DNA of 64,000 nt from NCBI GenBank assembly GCA_002238855.1, contig MPND01000012.1, positions 36,198-100,197 on the forward strand. Direction: 5' to 3'. This document shows positions 52,914 through 61,504 of this stretch, piece by piece; the stretch's first letter is position 1; the number at the start of each line of letters is the position of its first letter. The stretch comes from SAR202 cluster bacterium bin90. Its GTDB lineage: Bacteria > Chloroflexota > Dehalococcoidia > Lucifugimonadales > JADFKI01. A program made the position numbers and the translations under genes. The notes beneath the pieces were generated by a model. The model worked only from the letters and a program-made list of their open reading frames with translations. It made no database searches and was not told the DNA's origin.

Positions 52914-54410
52914 TTGAGTACACTTGCGAGCATACTGAATCCACAGAGCGCGACCGATCTGGCGATAAGCGTGCCGGATGGTCCCGATGTGAGCTACGCG
53001 GAGTTCGGGCAGGAGATCGAGCGTGTCGCGGAACTGCTCGCGGGCGCGGGCGTGCAGCCCGGCAAGGCGGTGTCTATCGTTCTGCCGAACAGCCTGGAGT
53101 TCATGGTCGTGTTCCTTGCCGTTGCGCGTGCGGGCGCAATCGCAGCGCCGCTGAATTCCGCATACACCGCGGACGAGTTCAAGTTCTACATGGAGGACGC
53201 TGAGGCGCAACTCGCGATACTGCCTGAGGGCGAACATGCGGCGCGGGAGGCTGCTGCACTGCTAGGCGTACCGACAATCAAGGCGGCGCTGGACGATGCC
53301 GGGCGCACGGTGCTATCGCGCGGCGGGGATATGCTGACGGAACGGCGTGATGCCCCTGCTCCATCGCCTGACGATGTGGCGCTGTTCCTGCATACATCGG
53401 GAACTACGAGCAGGCCAAAGGGAGTGCCGTTGACGCATGGCAATCTGGCGGCGTCCATCAAGAATATCAGCGATACATACGCCCTGACACCTGACGACAA
53501 GGCGATGGTTGTGATGCCGCTGTTCCATGTGCATGGGCTGATCGGCGTATCGCTTTCGACGCTGAGTACGGGTGGCTCGCTGGTGATACCGCCGAGGTTC
53601 AGCGCGAGCAGGTTCTGGGGCGAGCAACGGGATAGTGGTGCGACGTGGTACTCTGCAGTGCCGACGATTCACCAGATACTGCTGGCGCGGGCGGATGAAG
53701 AGGGCGCGCCGCACGAGAGCTTCAGACTCATCCGGTCTTGCTCCGCCGCGCTTGCGCCTGCTGTTTTCGAGCAGCTGGAGGCGAGGTTTGGTGCGCCGGT
53801 GCTGGAAGCATACGGGATGACGGAGGCGTCGCACCAGATGTCGTCGAACTTGCTTCCTCCGGGCGACAGAATGCCGGGGACTGTGGGCAAGGGTACGGGC
53901 GTGGACATCGCTATCATGAATGACGACGGCAATCTTGTGAACGCTGGGGACCTGGCGGAAGTCGTCATCAGGGGCGCGAATGTGACGCACGGCTACCACA
54001 ACAACCCGGACGCGAATGCGGAGGCGTTTACGAATGGATGGTTCCGCACGGGAGACCAGGGGTTCCTCGATGCGGAGGGAACGCTGACGCTGACGGGGCG
54101 CATCAAGGAGCTTATCAACCGGGGCGGCGAGAAGATTTCGCCGCTGGAGGTTGACGCTGCGCTGCTAGGGCATCCCTCTGTCGCGGAGGCGGTTTGCTTC
54201 GGCGTTCCTCACACGATGTACGGCGAGGCGGTGCAGGCTGCGGTGGTGGTGTCAGGCGATACTAGCGAGGATGCGATACGCGCGTACTGCGGCGAGCATC
54301 TTGCGGGCTTCAAGGTGCCGGACCGCGTGTACATCATCGATACGATGCCGCGCACTGCGACGGGCAAGATTCAGCGGCGACACATCGCGGCGATGTTCAG
54401 CGAGGAGTAG
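52914..54410 (+). CDS. AMP-dependent acyl-CoA synthetase (oxalate/4-coumarate-CoA ligase type)
   Basis: 498 residues from TTG at 52914, which follows GGGGGAG; an in-frame GTG at 52863 would add 17 residues. ANL superfamily core motifs: P-loop LHTSGTTSRPKGV, EAYGMTEASHQM, WFRTGDQGFLDAEGTLTLTGRIKELINRGGEKISPLEVD, and the catalytic Lys in PRTATGKIQR. The GGEKISPLEVD hinge and overall length match the branch with oxalyl-CoA synthetases (plant AAE3, yeast Pcs60). Activates a carboxylic acid to its CoA thioester; substrate unproven. Confidence 0.87.
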   Translation: MSTLASILNPQSATDLAISVPDGPDVSYAEFGQEIERVAELLAGAGVQPGKAVSIVLPNSLEFMVVFLAVARAGAIAAPLNSAYTADEFKFYMEDAEAQLAILPEGEHAAREAAALLGVPTIKAALDDAGRTVLSRGGDMLTERRDAPAPSPDDVALFLHTSGTTSRPKGVPLTHGNLAASIKNISDTYALTPDDKAMVVMPLFHVHGLIGVSLSTLSTGGSLVIPPRFSASRFWGEQRDSGATWYSAVPTIHQILLARADEEGAPHESFRLIRSCSAALAPAVFEQLEARFGAPVLEAYGMTEASHQMSSNLLPPGDRMPGTVGKGTGVDIAIMNDDGNLVNAGDLAEVVIRGANVTHGYHNNPDANAEAFTNGWFRTGDQGFLDAEGTLTLTGRIKELINRGGEKISPLEVDAALLGHPSVAEAVCFGVPHTMYGEAVQAAVVVSGDTSEDAIRAYCGEHLAGFKVPDRVYIIDTMPRTATGKIQRRHIAAMFSEE

Positions 54411-54487
54411 GCGGGGCAGGAATCGGGAGCATAAGGCAGCTGCGAGGTGCTTGACAGGTAACGATGGGTTGTGCGGATGACGATTGG

Positions 54488-54844
54488 CTACGCCCAAGCA
54501 TCCGTGGCAGGGACCAGCCTGCCGTGGGTTGGATCCACTGCCAGACGCAACCCTCCTAAGGTGTATTCTCCCAGTAGTGCGCGGGCGTTGTCATCCCCGA
54601 AAACGACCAGAGTCGCCTCAGTGCGCCCATCAATGGTTGCCATAGCCTGCCCGATGTCGTACTCCACAGGCCGGCCGTCTGCGAGCACAAGACTGATCTT
54701 ATCTATGGGGACTACTCCCAGTTCCTGCAAAAGACTGGCTGGGACGATGGTGTAGCTGGCGCCTGTATCTACCATCGCCTCTATCGTCAATGACCGTTCG
54801 CCGTCCATGCTATCGAGCCGGATGGGCCAGTTGAAAACACCCAA
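54488..54844 (-). CDS. Retropepsin-like aspartic protease (clan AA)
   Basis: 118 residues. Single aspartic protease monomer with the catalytic AMVDTGASYTIVPASLLQELGV (DTGAS about residues 26-30), VEYDIGQAMATIDG and the second signature-like ARALLGEYTLGGLRLAVDP. Such small bacterial retropepsin-like proteins would act as homodimers. Start is TTG with AAAGGGA seven bases upstream. Not associated with any reverse transcriptase or mobile element here. Confidence 0.82.
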   Translation of the reverse strand: MGVFNWPIRLDSMDGERSLTIEAMVDTGASYTIVPASLLQELGVVPIDKISLVLADGRPVEYDIGQAMATIDGRTEATLVVFGDDNARALLGEYTLGGLRLAVDPTHGRLVPATDAWA

Positions 54845-54919
54845 ATCGCGTATCCCTTTATATCACTTACCAAAATCATCTGACTTTTGAAGATATTCTA
54901 CCATACTGATATTCTTCCA

Positions 54920-54958
54920 TAAAAGTACAGGGCGGGTTCGTGTGTTGCGAACCCGCCC
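54920..54958 (-). terminator. Intrinsic terminator downstream of clpC
   Basis: GGGCGGGTTCG (54930-54940) and CGAACCCGCCC (54948-54958) form an 11-bp perfect stem; read leftward it is followed by TGTACTTTTAT. Confidence 0.8.
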
Positions 54959-55006
54959 GATCACATCTGGAATCTTTGCGCGCTTCGAGTGCCGCCTCGT
55001 TCGTTG

Positions 55007-57463
55007 CTAGGCGGCCTCCTCCCGCATCATTTCCGACTTGCTGAACACAAGGCCGTCGTCGCCAGCATCTACCTGCACGGCGTCGCCCTCGGAGTAGTCG
55101 CTGGCGATAATGCCGCGGGAGAGAGGATTTTCGATGTGCTGCTGAATGGCGCGGCGGAGCGGGCGTGCGCCGTAAACAGGATCGTATCCCACTTTCGCAA
55201 TCCAGTCCATTGCAGCGTCGGTCAGGGAGACGGCGACTCCATGCTCCTTCACCCGCGCCTCTACTTCTTGCAGCATCAGCTCGACTATTTCGCGCAACTG
55301 CTCCGAGGTGAGCGGCTCGAAGACGATGGTGTCGTCGAGCCTGTTCAGGAACTCGGGGCGGAAAGTGCGGCGCAGCGCCTCGTCCACCGATGCGCGCAGG
55401 CGGACGGAATCGCTGCGGGTGTCGCTAGTCACGAAACCGGCTGAGCGACGGCTCGCCTCCGATGTGCCGAGGTTGCTGGTCATGATGACGAGCGTGTTGC
55501 GGAAATCGACCGTCCTGCCATGCCCGTCCGTGAGCCGTCCGTCTTCGAGTATCTGCAGGAGCGCGTTGAACACATCGGGGTGCGCCTTCTCGATCTCGTC
55601 GAACAGGATGACGCGGAATGGGCGGCGGCGCACAGCCTCGGTGAGCTGGCCGCCCTCGTCGTAGCCGACATATCCGGGGGGCGCGCCGATGAGCCGCGAG
55701 ACGGTATGCTTTTCCATGTACTCGGACATGTCGAGGCGCACCATGTTTTGCTCGTCGTCGAAGAGGTACTGGGCTAGGGCGCGCGCAAGTTCAGTCTTGC
55801 CCACGCCTGTCGGGCCAAGGAAGATGAAGCTTCCGATGGGCCGGTTGGGATCCTTCAGTCCGGCGCGAGCGCGGCGTATGGCGTCTGACACGGCGGTAAT
55901 AGCGTCTTCCTGTCCGACGACGCGCTCGTGGAGGCGATCTTCCATGTGCAGGAGCTTGTCGGCTTCGCTTTCCAGCAGGCGGTCAACGGGGATGCCCGTC
56001 CAGACGGCTACGAGGCTGCCGATGTCCTCAGCGTGTACAACGCAGGGGTCCTTGCCGCCGGCGCGCCCGCTGAGCTGTTCGCGCTCGACGTCGAATTCGG
56101 ATTGCAGGCGCAGGCGTTCGGAGCGCAGTTCTGCGGCGCGCTCGTAGTCTGCCATCTCGGCGGCTGCCGCTTCTTCGTCTTCGAGGTGGCGCAGGCGGTG
56201 CTCGGCGTCCTTCAGGTGCTCGGGCAACATCTGCGCGTCAATACGGAGCTTGCTGGCTGCCTCGTCTATGAGGTCAACGGCCTTGTCGGGTAGCAGCCTG
56301 TCGGAGATGTATCGCGCGCTGAGGCGAACGGCAGCGGTGAGCGCGTCGTCCTCTACGCGCAGCTTGTGGTGCGCTTCGTAGCGGGGGCGCAGCGCCCTCA
56401 GCATTTCGACCGCCGTCTCCTCGTCCGGCTCTTCGACTAGGACGGGCTGGAAGCGGCGTTCAAGTGCTGCATCGCGCTCGATGTGCTTGCGGTACTCGTC
56501 CTCGGTGGTCGCGCCCATTGCCTGCAATTCGCCGCGAGCGAGAGCGGGCTTCATCATGTTGCTGGCATCGACTGCGCCCTCGGACGCGCCCGCGCCGACG
56601 ACGGTGTGAATTTCGTCTATGAACAGGATGATTTCGCGCTGTGCCTCGCGCACCTCGTCGAGGACTGCCTTCAGACGCTCCTCGAACTCACCACGGAACT
56701 TCGCGCCCGCGACGAGACCGCCCATGTCCAGAGCGAGCAGGCGGCGGTCTTTCAGTTCAGCAGGAACATCGCCCGCTACGATTGCCTGCGCCAGTCCTTC
56801 GGCGATGGCGGTCTTGCCGACGCCCGCGCCGCCGATGAGGACGGGGTTGTTCTTCGTGCGGCGGATGAGGGTCTGCATCACGCGAGCAACTTCCTTGTCC
56901 CGGCCGACGATCGGGTCGAGCTTGCCGTCCGTTGCCAATTGCGTGAGGTCGATGGTGAAGCGTTCTAGCGATCCGTAGCGGCTCTCGGCTTGCGGGTCGG
57001 TTACGCGGTGCGTGCCGCGAACTTTCTGAAGCGCTTGATAGACGGCTTCCTGCGTGACGCCGTGTTCGGCCAGCAGGCGAGCCGCGGGATCCTGAGTGTC
57101 CTGGGTGAGCGCGACAAGCAGGTGCTCGGAGCTGATAAAATCGTCCTGCAGGCGTTGGGATTCTTCCTTCGCGCTATACAGCAGGCGGCTTACGCGCGGA
57201 GTCTGGTGAATCTGCTGCGTTCCCCCCTGCGGATTAGCTTTAGGCGATTGCTCCAGGAGAGCGTCGAGGCGCTGCCTGAGCTGCGATGCGTCCGCACCAA
57301 TCTCTGCAAGTACATCGGCGGGGACGCCCTGTTGCTGTTCGAGCAGCGCCATCAGCACATGCTCGGTGTCCCACTGAACATGCTGGTAGCGCAGCACAAT
57401 CTGCTGCGAATCGTGCAATACTTGTCTCGCGGCTTCGGTGAATTCGTCGGGTCTCAGAACCAT
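55007..57463 (-). CDS. clpC: ClpC-type AAA+ chaperone-unfoldase
   Basis: 818 residues. Two Clp_N repeats (about 1-145), first AAA+ module with [15 protein letters not shown] and [14 protein letters not shown], a short middle domain with UVR-like [16 protein letters not shown] (not the long ClpB coiled-coil), second AAA+ with [51 protein letters not shown], then the C-terminal D2-small domain. The short middle domain and an RRSAGF loop in the second AAA+ module argue for ClpC working with ClpP rather than ClpB. Start ATG at 57461-57463 with AAGGA upstream; an in-frame TTG lies 21 bp earlier. Confidence 0.92.
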   Translation of the reverse strand: MVLRPDEFTEAARQVLHDSQQIVLRYQHVQWDTEHVLMALLEQQQGVPADVLAEIGADASQLRQRLDALLEQSPKANPQGGTQQIHQTPRVSRLLYSAKEESQRLQDDFISSEHLLVALTQDTQDPAARLLAEHGVTQEAVYQALQKVRGTHRVTDPQAESRYGSLERFTIDLTQLATDGKLDPIVGRDKEVARVMQTLIRRTKNNPVLIGGAGVGKTAIAEGLAQAIVAGDVPAELKDRRLLALDMGGLVAGAKFRGEFEERLKAVLDEVREAQREIILFIDEIHTVVGAGASEGAVDASNMMKPALARGELQAMGATTEDEYRKHIERDAALERRFQPVLVEEPDEETAVEMLRALRPRYEAHHKLRVEDDALTAAVRLSARYISDRLLPDKAVDLIDEAASKLRIDAQMLPEHLKDAEHRLRHLEDEEAAAAEMADYERAAELRSERLRLQSEFDVEREQLSGRAGGKDPCVVHAEDIGSLVAVWTGIPVDRLLESEADKLLHMEDRLHERVVGQEDAITAVSDAIRRARAGLKDPNRPIGSFIFLGPTGVGKTELARALAQYLFDDEQNMVRLDMSEYMEKHTVSRLIGAPPGYVGYDEGGQLTEAVRRRPFRVILFDEIEKAHPDVFNALLQILEDGRLTDGHGRTVDFRNTLVIMTSNLGTSEASRRSAGFVTSDTRSDSVRLRASVDEALRRTFRPEFLNRLDDTIVFEPLTSEQLREIVELMLQEVEARVKEHGVAVSLTDAAMDWIAKVGYDPVYGARPLRRAIQQHIENPLSRGIIASDYSEGDAVQVDAGDDGLVFSKSEMMREEAA

Positions 57464-57514
57464 GTTATTGTCCTTGTATGTCAAGGGATGATTGAGTTCA
57501 AGTTCGCCCTTATA

Positions 57515-57526
57515 TACAATATTGTA
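57515..57526. promoter_or_regulatory. 12-bp palindrome upstream of clpC
   Basis: TACAATATTGTA is a perfect palindrome about 52 bp before the clpC start. Its TACAAT half is a good -10 for the leftward gene. A second inverted repeat GTTGA...TCAAC lies at about 57535-57555. It does not match the CIRCE consensus. Confidence 0.45.
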
Positions 57527-57629
57527 GCAGTAGAGTTGATACGATACAAGTCAACTTCTGGAATATATCAAACTTAAGTATGTGTTAACATAGTGAGGTT
57601 ACAGCTTAATTTTGAGGTGGAAGTTTTTC

Positions 57630-58331
57630 ATGGACAAAGGAATAATTGAACTATGGGCGGACATTGGATCGGAAGAATATTGGAAAGATTTACCACGCTT
57701 CAAGAGCGGACAGGAAGTTCCATTTAGCGAAATCTATATTCCATTTAGAGATAGGTGGCCTCAACCCGGTTTTATTGGAAAGAGTTATTTCAAGTTGCCC
57801 AAGCGAAAGCGAGTGGTTGTGATAGCGCAAAATCCTCGCTCATATAACACTCGAGATGCAGAAACCTCTGATATGAGAATGTTTGACCTGATCAGAACCC
57901 ACAGCAACCAACGCTCAGACAAATCTCTCCAGATGCTATTTGTGATGATGCGTAAGTTCCTGCTTGGGATTGACGGCCATGGGCCCGCTTGGACACCTGT
58001 AAAGGATGTCGAACGTCACTTTGCCTTGACGATAGATGAAATCGCATACTTGAACATCATCCCTCTTGCAACAGTGCCTAACTCCAATGGTGATGAGCGG
58101 ATAGATTTGGCAACTTTCGGTGAAGCGTATAAGAGATCCACAAAACTCCAATTGGAACTCCTTATGCCCAACAAAATACTGATATTCGGAGCAGGTCCTC
58201 ACACACAATTCAAGAAATGGCAATCTGGGATTGACCAATTGGATTTCAAATATGTCAAGCGCAGAAGAGGCGGTGATATCGATGTTGAGCCGAAAAGATT
58301 TGCACAGATCAGAGAGTGGTTGAAGGCATAG
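57630..58331 (+). CDS. Uracil-DNA-glycosylase-fold-like protein, low GC
   Basis: 233 residues from the ATG at 57630 (GAGGTGGAAG upstream). The segment VVVIAQNPRSYNTRDAETSDMRMF resembles the water-activating GQDPYH-type loop of uracil-DNA glycosylases, IAYLNIIPLATVPN the central strand, and KILIFGAGPHTQFKKW the final strand-loop. The family assignment is tentative. The coding sequence is markedly AT-richer than the neighbours and uses different codons, suggesting recent transfer. Divergent from clpC; the next gene (DUF2283) starts 26 bp after its stop. Confidence 0.6.
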   Translation: MDKGIIELWADIGSEEYWKDLPRFKSGQEVPFSEIYIPFRDRWPQPGFIGKSYFKLPKRKRVVVIAQNPRSYNTRDAETSDMRMFDLIRTHSNQRSDKSLQMLFVMMRKFLLGIDGHGPAWTPVKDVERHFALTIDEIAYLNIIPLATVPNSNGDERIDLATFGEAYKRSTKLQLELLMPNKILIFGAGPHTQFKKWQSGIDQLDFKYVKRRRGGDIDVEPKRFAQIREWLKA

Positions 58332-58357
58332 AAAATCGAGCCTTATAATATGAAGCT

Positions 58358-58555
58358 ATGAACATTAAGCACTTTCAGGACACGGATACTCTCTACATTG
58401 AATTTCGTCAGGGAGATATCGTGGAGATGCGAGACCTCGATGAGAATACTCTCATCGACTTGGACAGCGAGGGCAATATCTGCGCTATCACTATTGAGCA
58501 TGCCAGCGAACGCACCGGTATTCCGTCTTTTTCATATGAGCAAATACCCGCTTAG
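58358..58555 (+). CDS. DUF2283-family small protein (65 aa)
   Basis: MNIKHFQDTDTLYIEFRQGDIVEMRDLDENTLIDLDSEGNICAITIEHASERTG: the DUF2283 pattern (Y.DxxADxLYI.F.........E..D.....DxxG.xxGIEI..AS). The family is widespread as single small genes, often beside toxin-like genes. Its end overlaps the start of the following lipoprotein gene by 20 bp. Confidence 0.85.
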   Translation: MNIKHFQDTDTLYIEFRQGDIVEMRDLDENTLIDLDSEGNICAITIEHASERTGIPSFSYEQIPA

Positions 58556-59533
58556 ATTCTGCGTTCTGTCGCTTTACCCAGTTATCCTCGCGCTCATTGC
58601 CTGCGCTACTCCCACGCCTGCTCCCGATCCTACTCCTGCTGCCGCACCCGAAGATTTGAGGCTTGTGTTCGCGTCAAGCGATCTGGCGGTGGGGAGCAAC
58701 CGGGTGGTGTTTGGAGTTATTGACGCGGACTCCGGGCCGCTGACTGATGCCTCGGTGGTGGTATCGACTTTCTTTCTGACGCCGAACGACGGACAGGAGG
58801 GGCCGATCGAAACGGTGGATGCGGTGTTTCGCGCGTGGCCCGTGACACCGCGCGGGGTGTTCACGGCGGAGCTGAACTTCGACCGCGCTGGGGAGTGGGG
58901 TATCGGCGTGGTGGCAACGGATGCGGCGGGGGTGGGGGGGGAGGGCTTCGCGGGGGGGCGGGGGGGGGGGGGGGGCGGGGGACAGGGGGGTGGGGCGGGG
59001 GGGTGGTGGCAACGGATGCGGCGGGTATGGAGCGCAAGGCTTCGGCGAGGGTGCGGGTGAAGGAGATGCCTGCGACACCGGCGATTGGAGCGAGTGTGCC
59101 TCGCAGCGTGAGCAAGACGCTGGACGACGTGGACGGCTTCGAGCAGATCACGACTGATTTCGAGCCGGATGCTGATCTCTATAGAATGACTATCGCGGAG
59201 GCGCTGGATGCGGGTAAGCCGCTGATGGTGGTGTTCTCCACTCCGGCGTACTGCCAGACGGCGACATGCGGGCCGCAGCTTGGGGTCATCAAGGAGATGA
59301 AGGCGGAGTACGCGGACAGGATGAGCTTCATCCATGTCGAGGTGTATGACAACCCGCACGAGATCGAGGGCGACCTGAGCAGAGCGGTCATATCTCCGAC
59401 GGTTGAGGAGTGGGGGCTGCCGAGCGAGCCGTGGACATTCGTGGTGGATGGTGAGGGCGTCATACGCGCGAAGTTTGAGGCGTTTACGACGCGGGAGGAA
59501 CTGGAGGAGGCGGTGACGGGGGTTCTGCCGTAG
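58536..59533 (+). CDS. Thioredoxin-fold lipoprotein, interrupted by a 95-bp G-rich insertion
   Basis: The ATG at 58536 begins a signal peptide with lipobox (LALIAC). The beta domain (FASSDLAVGSNRVVFGVID...GEWGIGVVATDAAG) continues in frame only to about 58930, then a G-rich stretch follows, then the same 23 bp (GTGGTGGCAACGGATGCGGCGGG) recurs at 59003-59025 in another frame and the protein resumes MERKASARV... with STPAYCQTATCGPQLGVIKEMK (CxxxxCGPQ). Removing the 95 bp between the copies restores one frame of about 300 residues that aligns over its length with the lipoprotein at 30652. As written it encodes a truncated product. Confidence 0.7.
58908..59025. repeat. 23-bp direct repeats flanking a poly-G insertion
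   Basis: GTGGTGGCAACGGATGCGGCGGG at 58908-58930 and again at 59003-59025; the intervening 72 bp are almost entirely G with a few C, T and A. Confidence 0.9.
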
Positions 59534-59541
59534 CGCTATGC

Positions 59542-59547
59542 TATAAT
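59542..59547 (+). promoter_or_regulatory. Consensus -10 box for a leaderless transcript
   Basis: TATAAT at 59542-59547 lies nine bases before the ATG at 59557 (and six before the in-frame GTG at 59554), so transcription would start at or next to the start codon. No convincing -35 box is present. Confidence 0.5.
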
Positions 59548-59556
59548 TTTCGTGTG

Positions 59557-59967
59557 ATGAGAATTAAGGCGATGGTCAAGAGTATCAGCGCATTCGTCGC
59601 GCTCACGGCGGTTGTGGCGCTGCTTGCGCCGCTGGCTGGGCCTGCGCTCGACCACCACTTCGCGGAGAGACAGCCAGACCACTTGCACTTCGGCGCGCCG
59701 GGCGAGCATTTCCACTCTTACGAATCTGCGATTCACCTTCACAGACATCCACCGACGGCACCAGCGGACGGTAGCCTGCCGATAGCGCTATACAGGAGCG
59801 ACGGTGCGATTGCTGTTACGCTTGCCGGATCGCCTGTCGATGTTGACGCCGAGTCGGCGCGGCAGTTCCAGCCAACTTCAGTATTCATTTTGCCGCCTCA
59901 GCAAATCAGCGCGGCGCGGCAACACTCCCCTACTCCACCTGACAAGCCTCCCGCAATTCTCCTCTAG
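59557..59967 (+). CDS. Exported histidine-rich protein (136 aa)
   Basis: A signal peptide (MRIKAMVKSISAFVALTAVVALLAPLAGP) is followed by a His-rich segment: DHHFAERQPDHLHFGAPGEHFHSYESAIHLHRHP with about ten histidines in 35 residues, then a Pro-rich unstructured tail. A periplasmic metal (Cu, Zn or Ni) buffer is a reasonable reading given the CopC/CopD gene nearby, but not proven. Likely leaderless, with GTG at 59554 as an alternative start. Not assigned to a family. Confidence 0.65.
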   Translation: MRIKAMVKSISAFVALTAVVALLAPLAGPALDHHFAERQPDHLHFGAPGEHFHSYESAIHLHRHPPTAPADGSLPIALYRSDGAIAVTLAGSPVDVDAESARQFQPTSVFILPPQQISAARQHSPTPPDKPPAILL

Positions 59968-60020
59968 CTTCCTGCCGATTTCCCTTTCATCCGTTGGACG
60001 CAGCGTGAGGTCTGCCGACA

Positions 60021-60617
60021 TTGCCATCAATCTGGATTAGACTCGCCATAGTCGGCGCGGTTTTGCTGGGCATTGCGGCAGTTGGAGTTGCGCATCTGGC
60101 ATCTTCAGCGGCTTACGCCAACGGGCGCGTCATCGAGTGGGACTTGCGTACGGTAGGCCCATATCAGATTGGGTTTGGCAAGATTCCGAAGACGCCAATC
60201 GTGGGAAATTTCTTTCTTTCGATACTCCTGACAGAAGCAGCGTCAAATGCGCCCGTATTAGGCGCGGAGGTCGTGATATCAGCAGTAGGACCTGCTGTGG
60301 AGGGTGCGCCGGATTCGCCGAGAAGTATGCCTGAATTGGGGCCGATTGTCGTCAATCCTGACCCTGACCCGCAGAACTATCCCGGCTACTACGATACCGA
60401 GCAGGCGATTGTGCTTGACAGGACCGGCTTGTGGAAGTTCACGGTGAGCGTCGAAGGGGCAGAGGGTGAGGGTACGGCGGAGTTTCCCGTGGAGGTAACC
60501 ACGCCGAACCCCATCACAGGCATCGTTACGTTGGTCGCGCTATTGGCGTTCATCGTAGTGGTTGCGCTCGCGATACGGATGTACATAAGGGAAAGACGCA
60601 GGAGCAAATCATCCTAA
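60021..60617 (+). CDS. Membrane-anchored exported protein, FixH/YtkA-like (198 aa)
   Basis: N-terminal hydrophobic signal/anchor (IRLAIVGAVLLGIAAVGVAHLA), an extracytoplasmic beta domain with KTPIVGNFFLSILLTEAASNAPVLGAEVVISA and DRTGLWKFTVSVEGAEGEGTAEFPVEV, then a C-terminal membrane helix and basic tail. The beta domain reads like the YtkA/FixH type found with copper and cytochrome oxidase assembly genes; this is a tentative match. Start is TTG at 60021. Probably co-transcribed with the two genes that follow. Confidence 0.65.
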   Translation: MPSIWIRLAIVGAVLLGIAAVGVAHLASSAAYANGRVIEWDLRTVGPYQIGFGKIPKTPIVGNFFLSILLTEAASNAPVLGAEVVISAVGPAVEGAPDSPRSMPELGPIVVNPDPDPQNYPGYYDTEQAIVLDRTGLWKFTVSVEGAEGEGTAEFPVEVTTPNPITGIVTLVALLAFIVVVALAIRMYIRERRRSKSS

Positions 60618-60639
60618 GGCAATCTGCTTGCAAATTGGA

Positions 60640-61428
60640 ATGATTAGGAGAATGCTCTTGTTAAAGAAATTATTGCCCGCGGTGGCGGCCGCGTGTCTGT
60701 TACTTTTGTACGCAACCGCCGCATCGGCACACGAACACCGCACCGTACATGGGTACACATTCGTGGTCGGCTTCATACAGGAGCCGGCGTTCGAGGGTTT
60801 GCTGAATGCCGTATCGGTCCGAATCACGAAGAGCCCGGATTCTGAGGGTCATGGGATGACCGCCGAAAGCGCATCGGAGGAGACGAAAGAGGAAGACAAG
60901 AGCGGCGGAATGTCCATGAGCATGTCAGGTCACGGGCATGGCGGCGCGGCTGTTGAAGGGCTGGAATCAACTTTGGTGGTGGAAGTAACTCATGTGCCGA
61001 GCGGCATTGGACGCGAGATGCCGCTGGCGATCGTCCGTGATGATCCAGGCCATTACACGGCATATTTCATACCCACCGCGACAGGACAGTACACCTTTCG
61101 ATTCATCGGTACGATAGAAGGCACTCAAATTGACGAGACTTTCGAGTCAGGACCGGGACGCTTTGCCGACATCGAGCCTGCCACGCCCTTACAATTCCCG
61201 GAGAGCGCGGCGTCCGGAAGAGAGCTGGAGTCGGCTGTTCGGGGCGCGTTGGAGTCGGCGCAAAGTGCGGAAGACCACGCGCTGAACGCGATAGACGATG
61301 CCAACAGCGTTCGCGAGGAAGCGTCCGCAGCAAACACGCTGGCGATTGCAGGGATTGCCGTTGGAGCTTTGGGCATCATAGTCGGCGCCGTAGGATTGGT
61401 TGCCGCCCTGCGTCGGAGAACCCAATAG
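60640..61428 (+). CDS. Membrane-anchored exported protein with Met/His-rich insert (262 aa)
   Basis: Signal peptide ending ATAASAHEH, an extracytoplasmic domain related in layout to the preceding protein (HGYTFVVGFIQEPAFEGLLNAVSVRITK..., GHYTAYFIPTATGQYTFRFIGTIEGTQI), an insert SGGMSMSMSGHGHGG rich in Met and His (copper-binding type), a helical stalk, and a C-terminal membrane helix with RRRTQ. Three starts are possible (TTG 60628, ATG 60640, ATG 60652). Its end overlaps no gene; a family B repeat follows. Function inferred as metal handling from composition and neighbours. Confidence 0.7.
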   Translation: MIRRMLLLKKLLPAVAAACLLLLYATAASAHEHRTVHGYTFVVGFIQEPAFEGLLNAVSVRITKSPDSEGHGMTAESASEETKEEDKSGGMSMSMSGHGHGGAAVEGLESTLVVEVTHVPSGIGREMPLAIVRDDPGHYTAYFIPTATGQYTFRFIGTIEGTQIDETFESGPGRFADIEPATPLQFPESAASGRELESAVRGALESAQSAEDHALNAIDDANSVREEASAANTLAIAGIAVGALGIIVGAVGLVAALRRRTQ

Positions 61429-61456
61429 AATAAGAGGAAGCGAGGTGGAGACCACC

Positions 61457-61493
61457 CCGCTTCCTAATCTTCCCACATTGAGGAGGAAGGGAC
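61457..61493. repeat. REP-like element, family B (diverged)
   Basis: CCCGCTTCCTAATCTTCCCACATTGAGGAGGAAGGGAC; the right arm ends 11 bp before the next ATG and supplies its only Shine-Dalgarno-like sequence (GAGGAGG). Confidence 0.7.
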
Positions 61494-61504
61494 ATAATGT
61501 CCCT

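Noticed and set aside
54488..54844. Part of a retroelement because of the retropepsin motif
   Set aside because: No reverse transcriptase, integrase or repeats flank it; single retropepsin-like genes are known in bacteria.
57484..57610. CIRCE operator before clpC
   Set aside because: The palindrome TACAATATTGTA and the GTTGA/TCAAC repeat do not match the TTAGCACTC-N9-GAGTGCTAA consensus.
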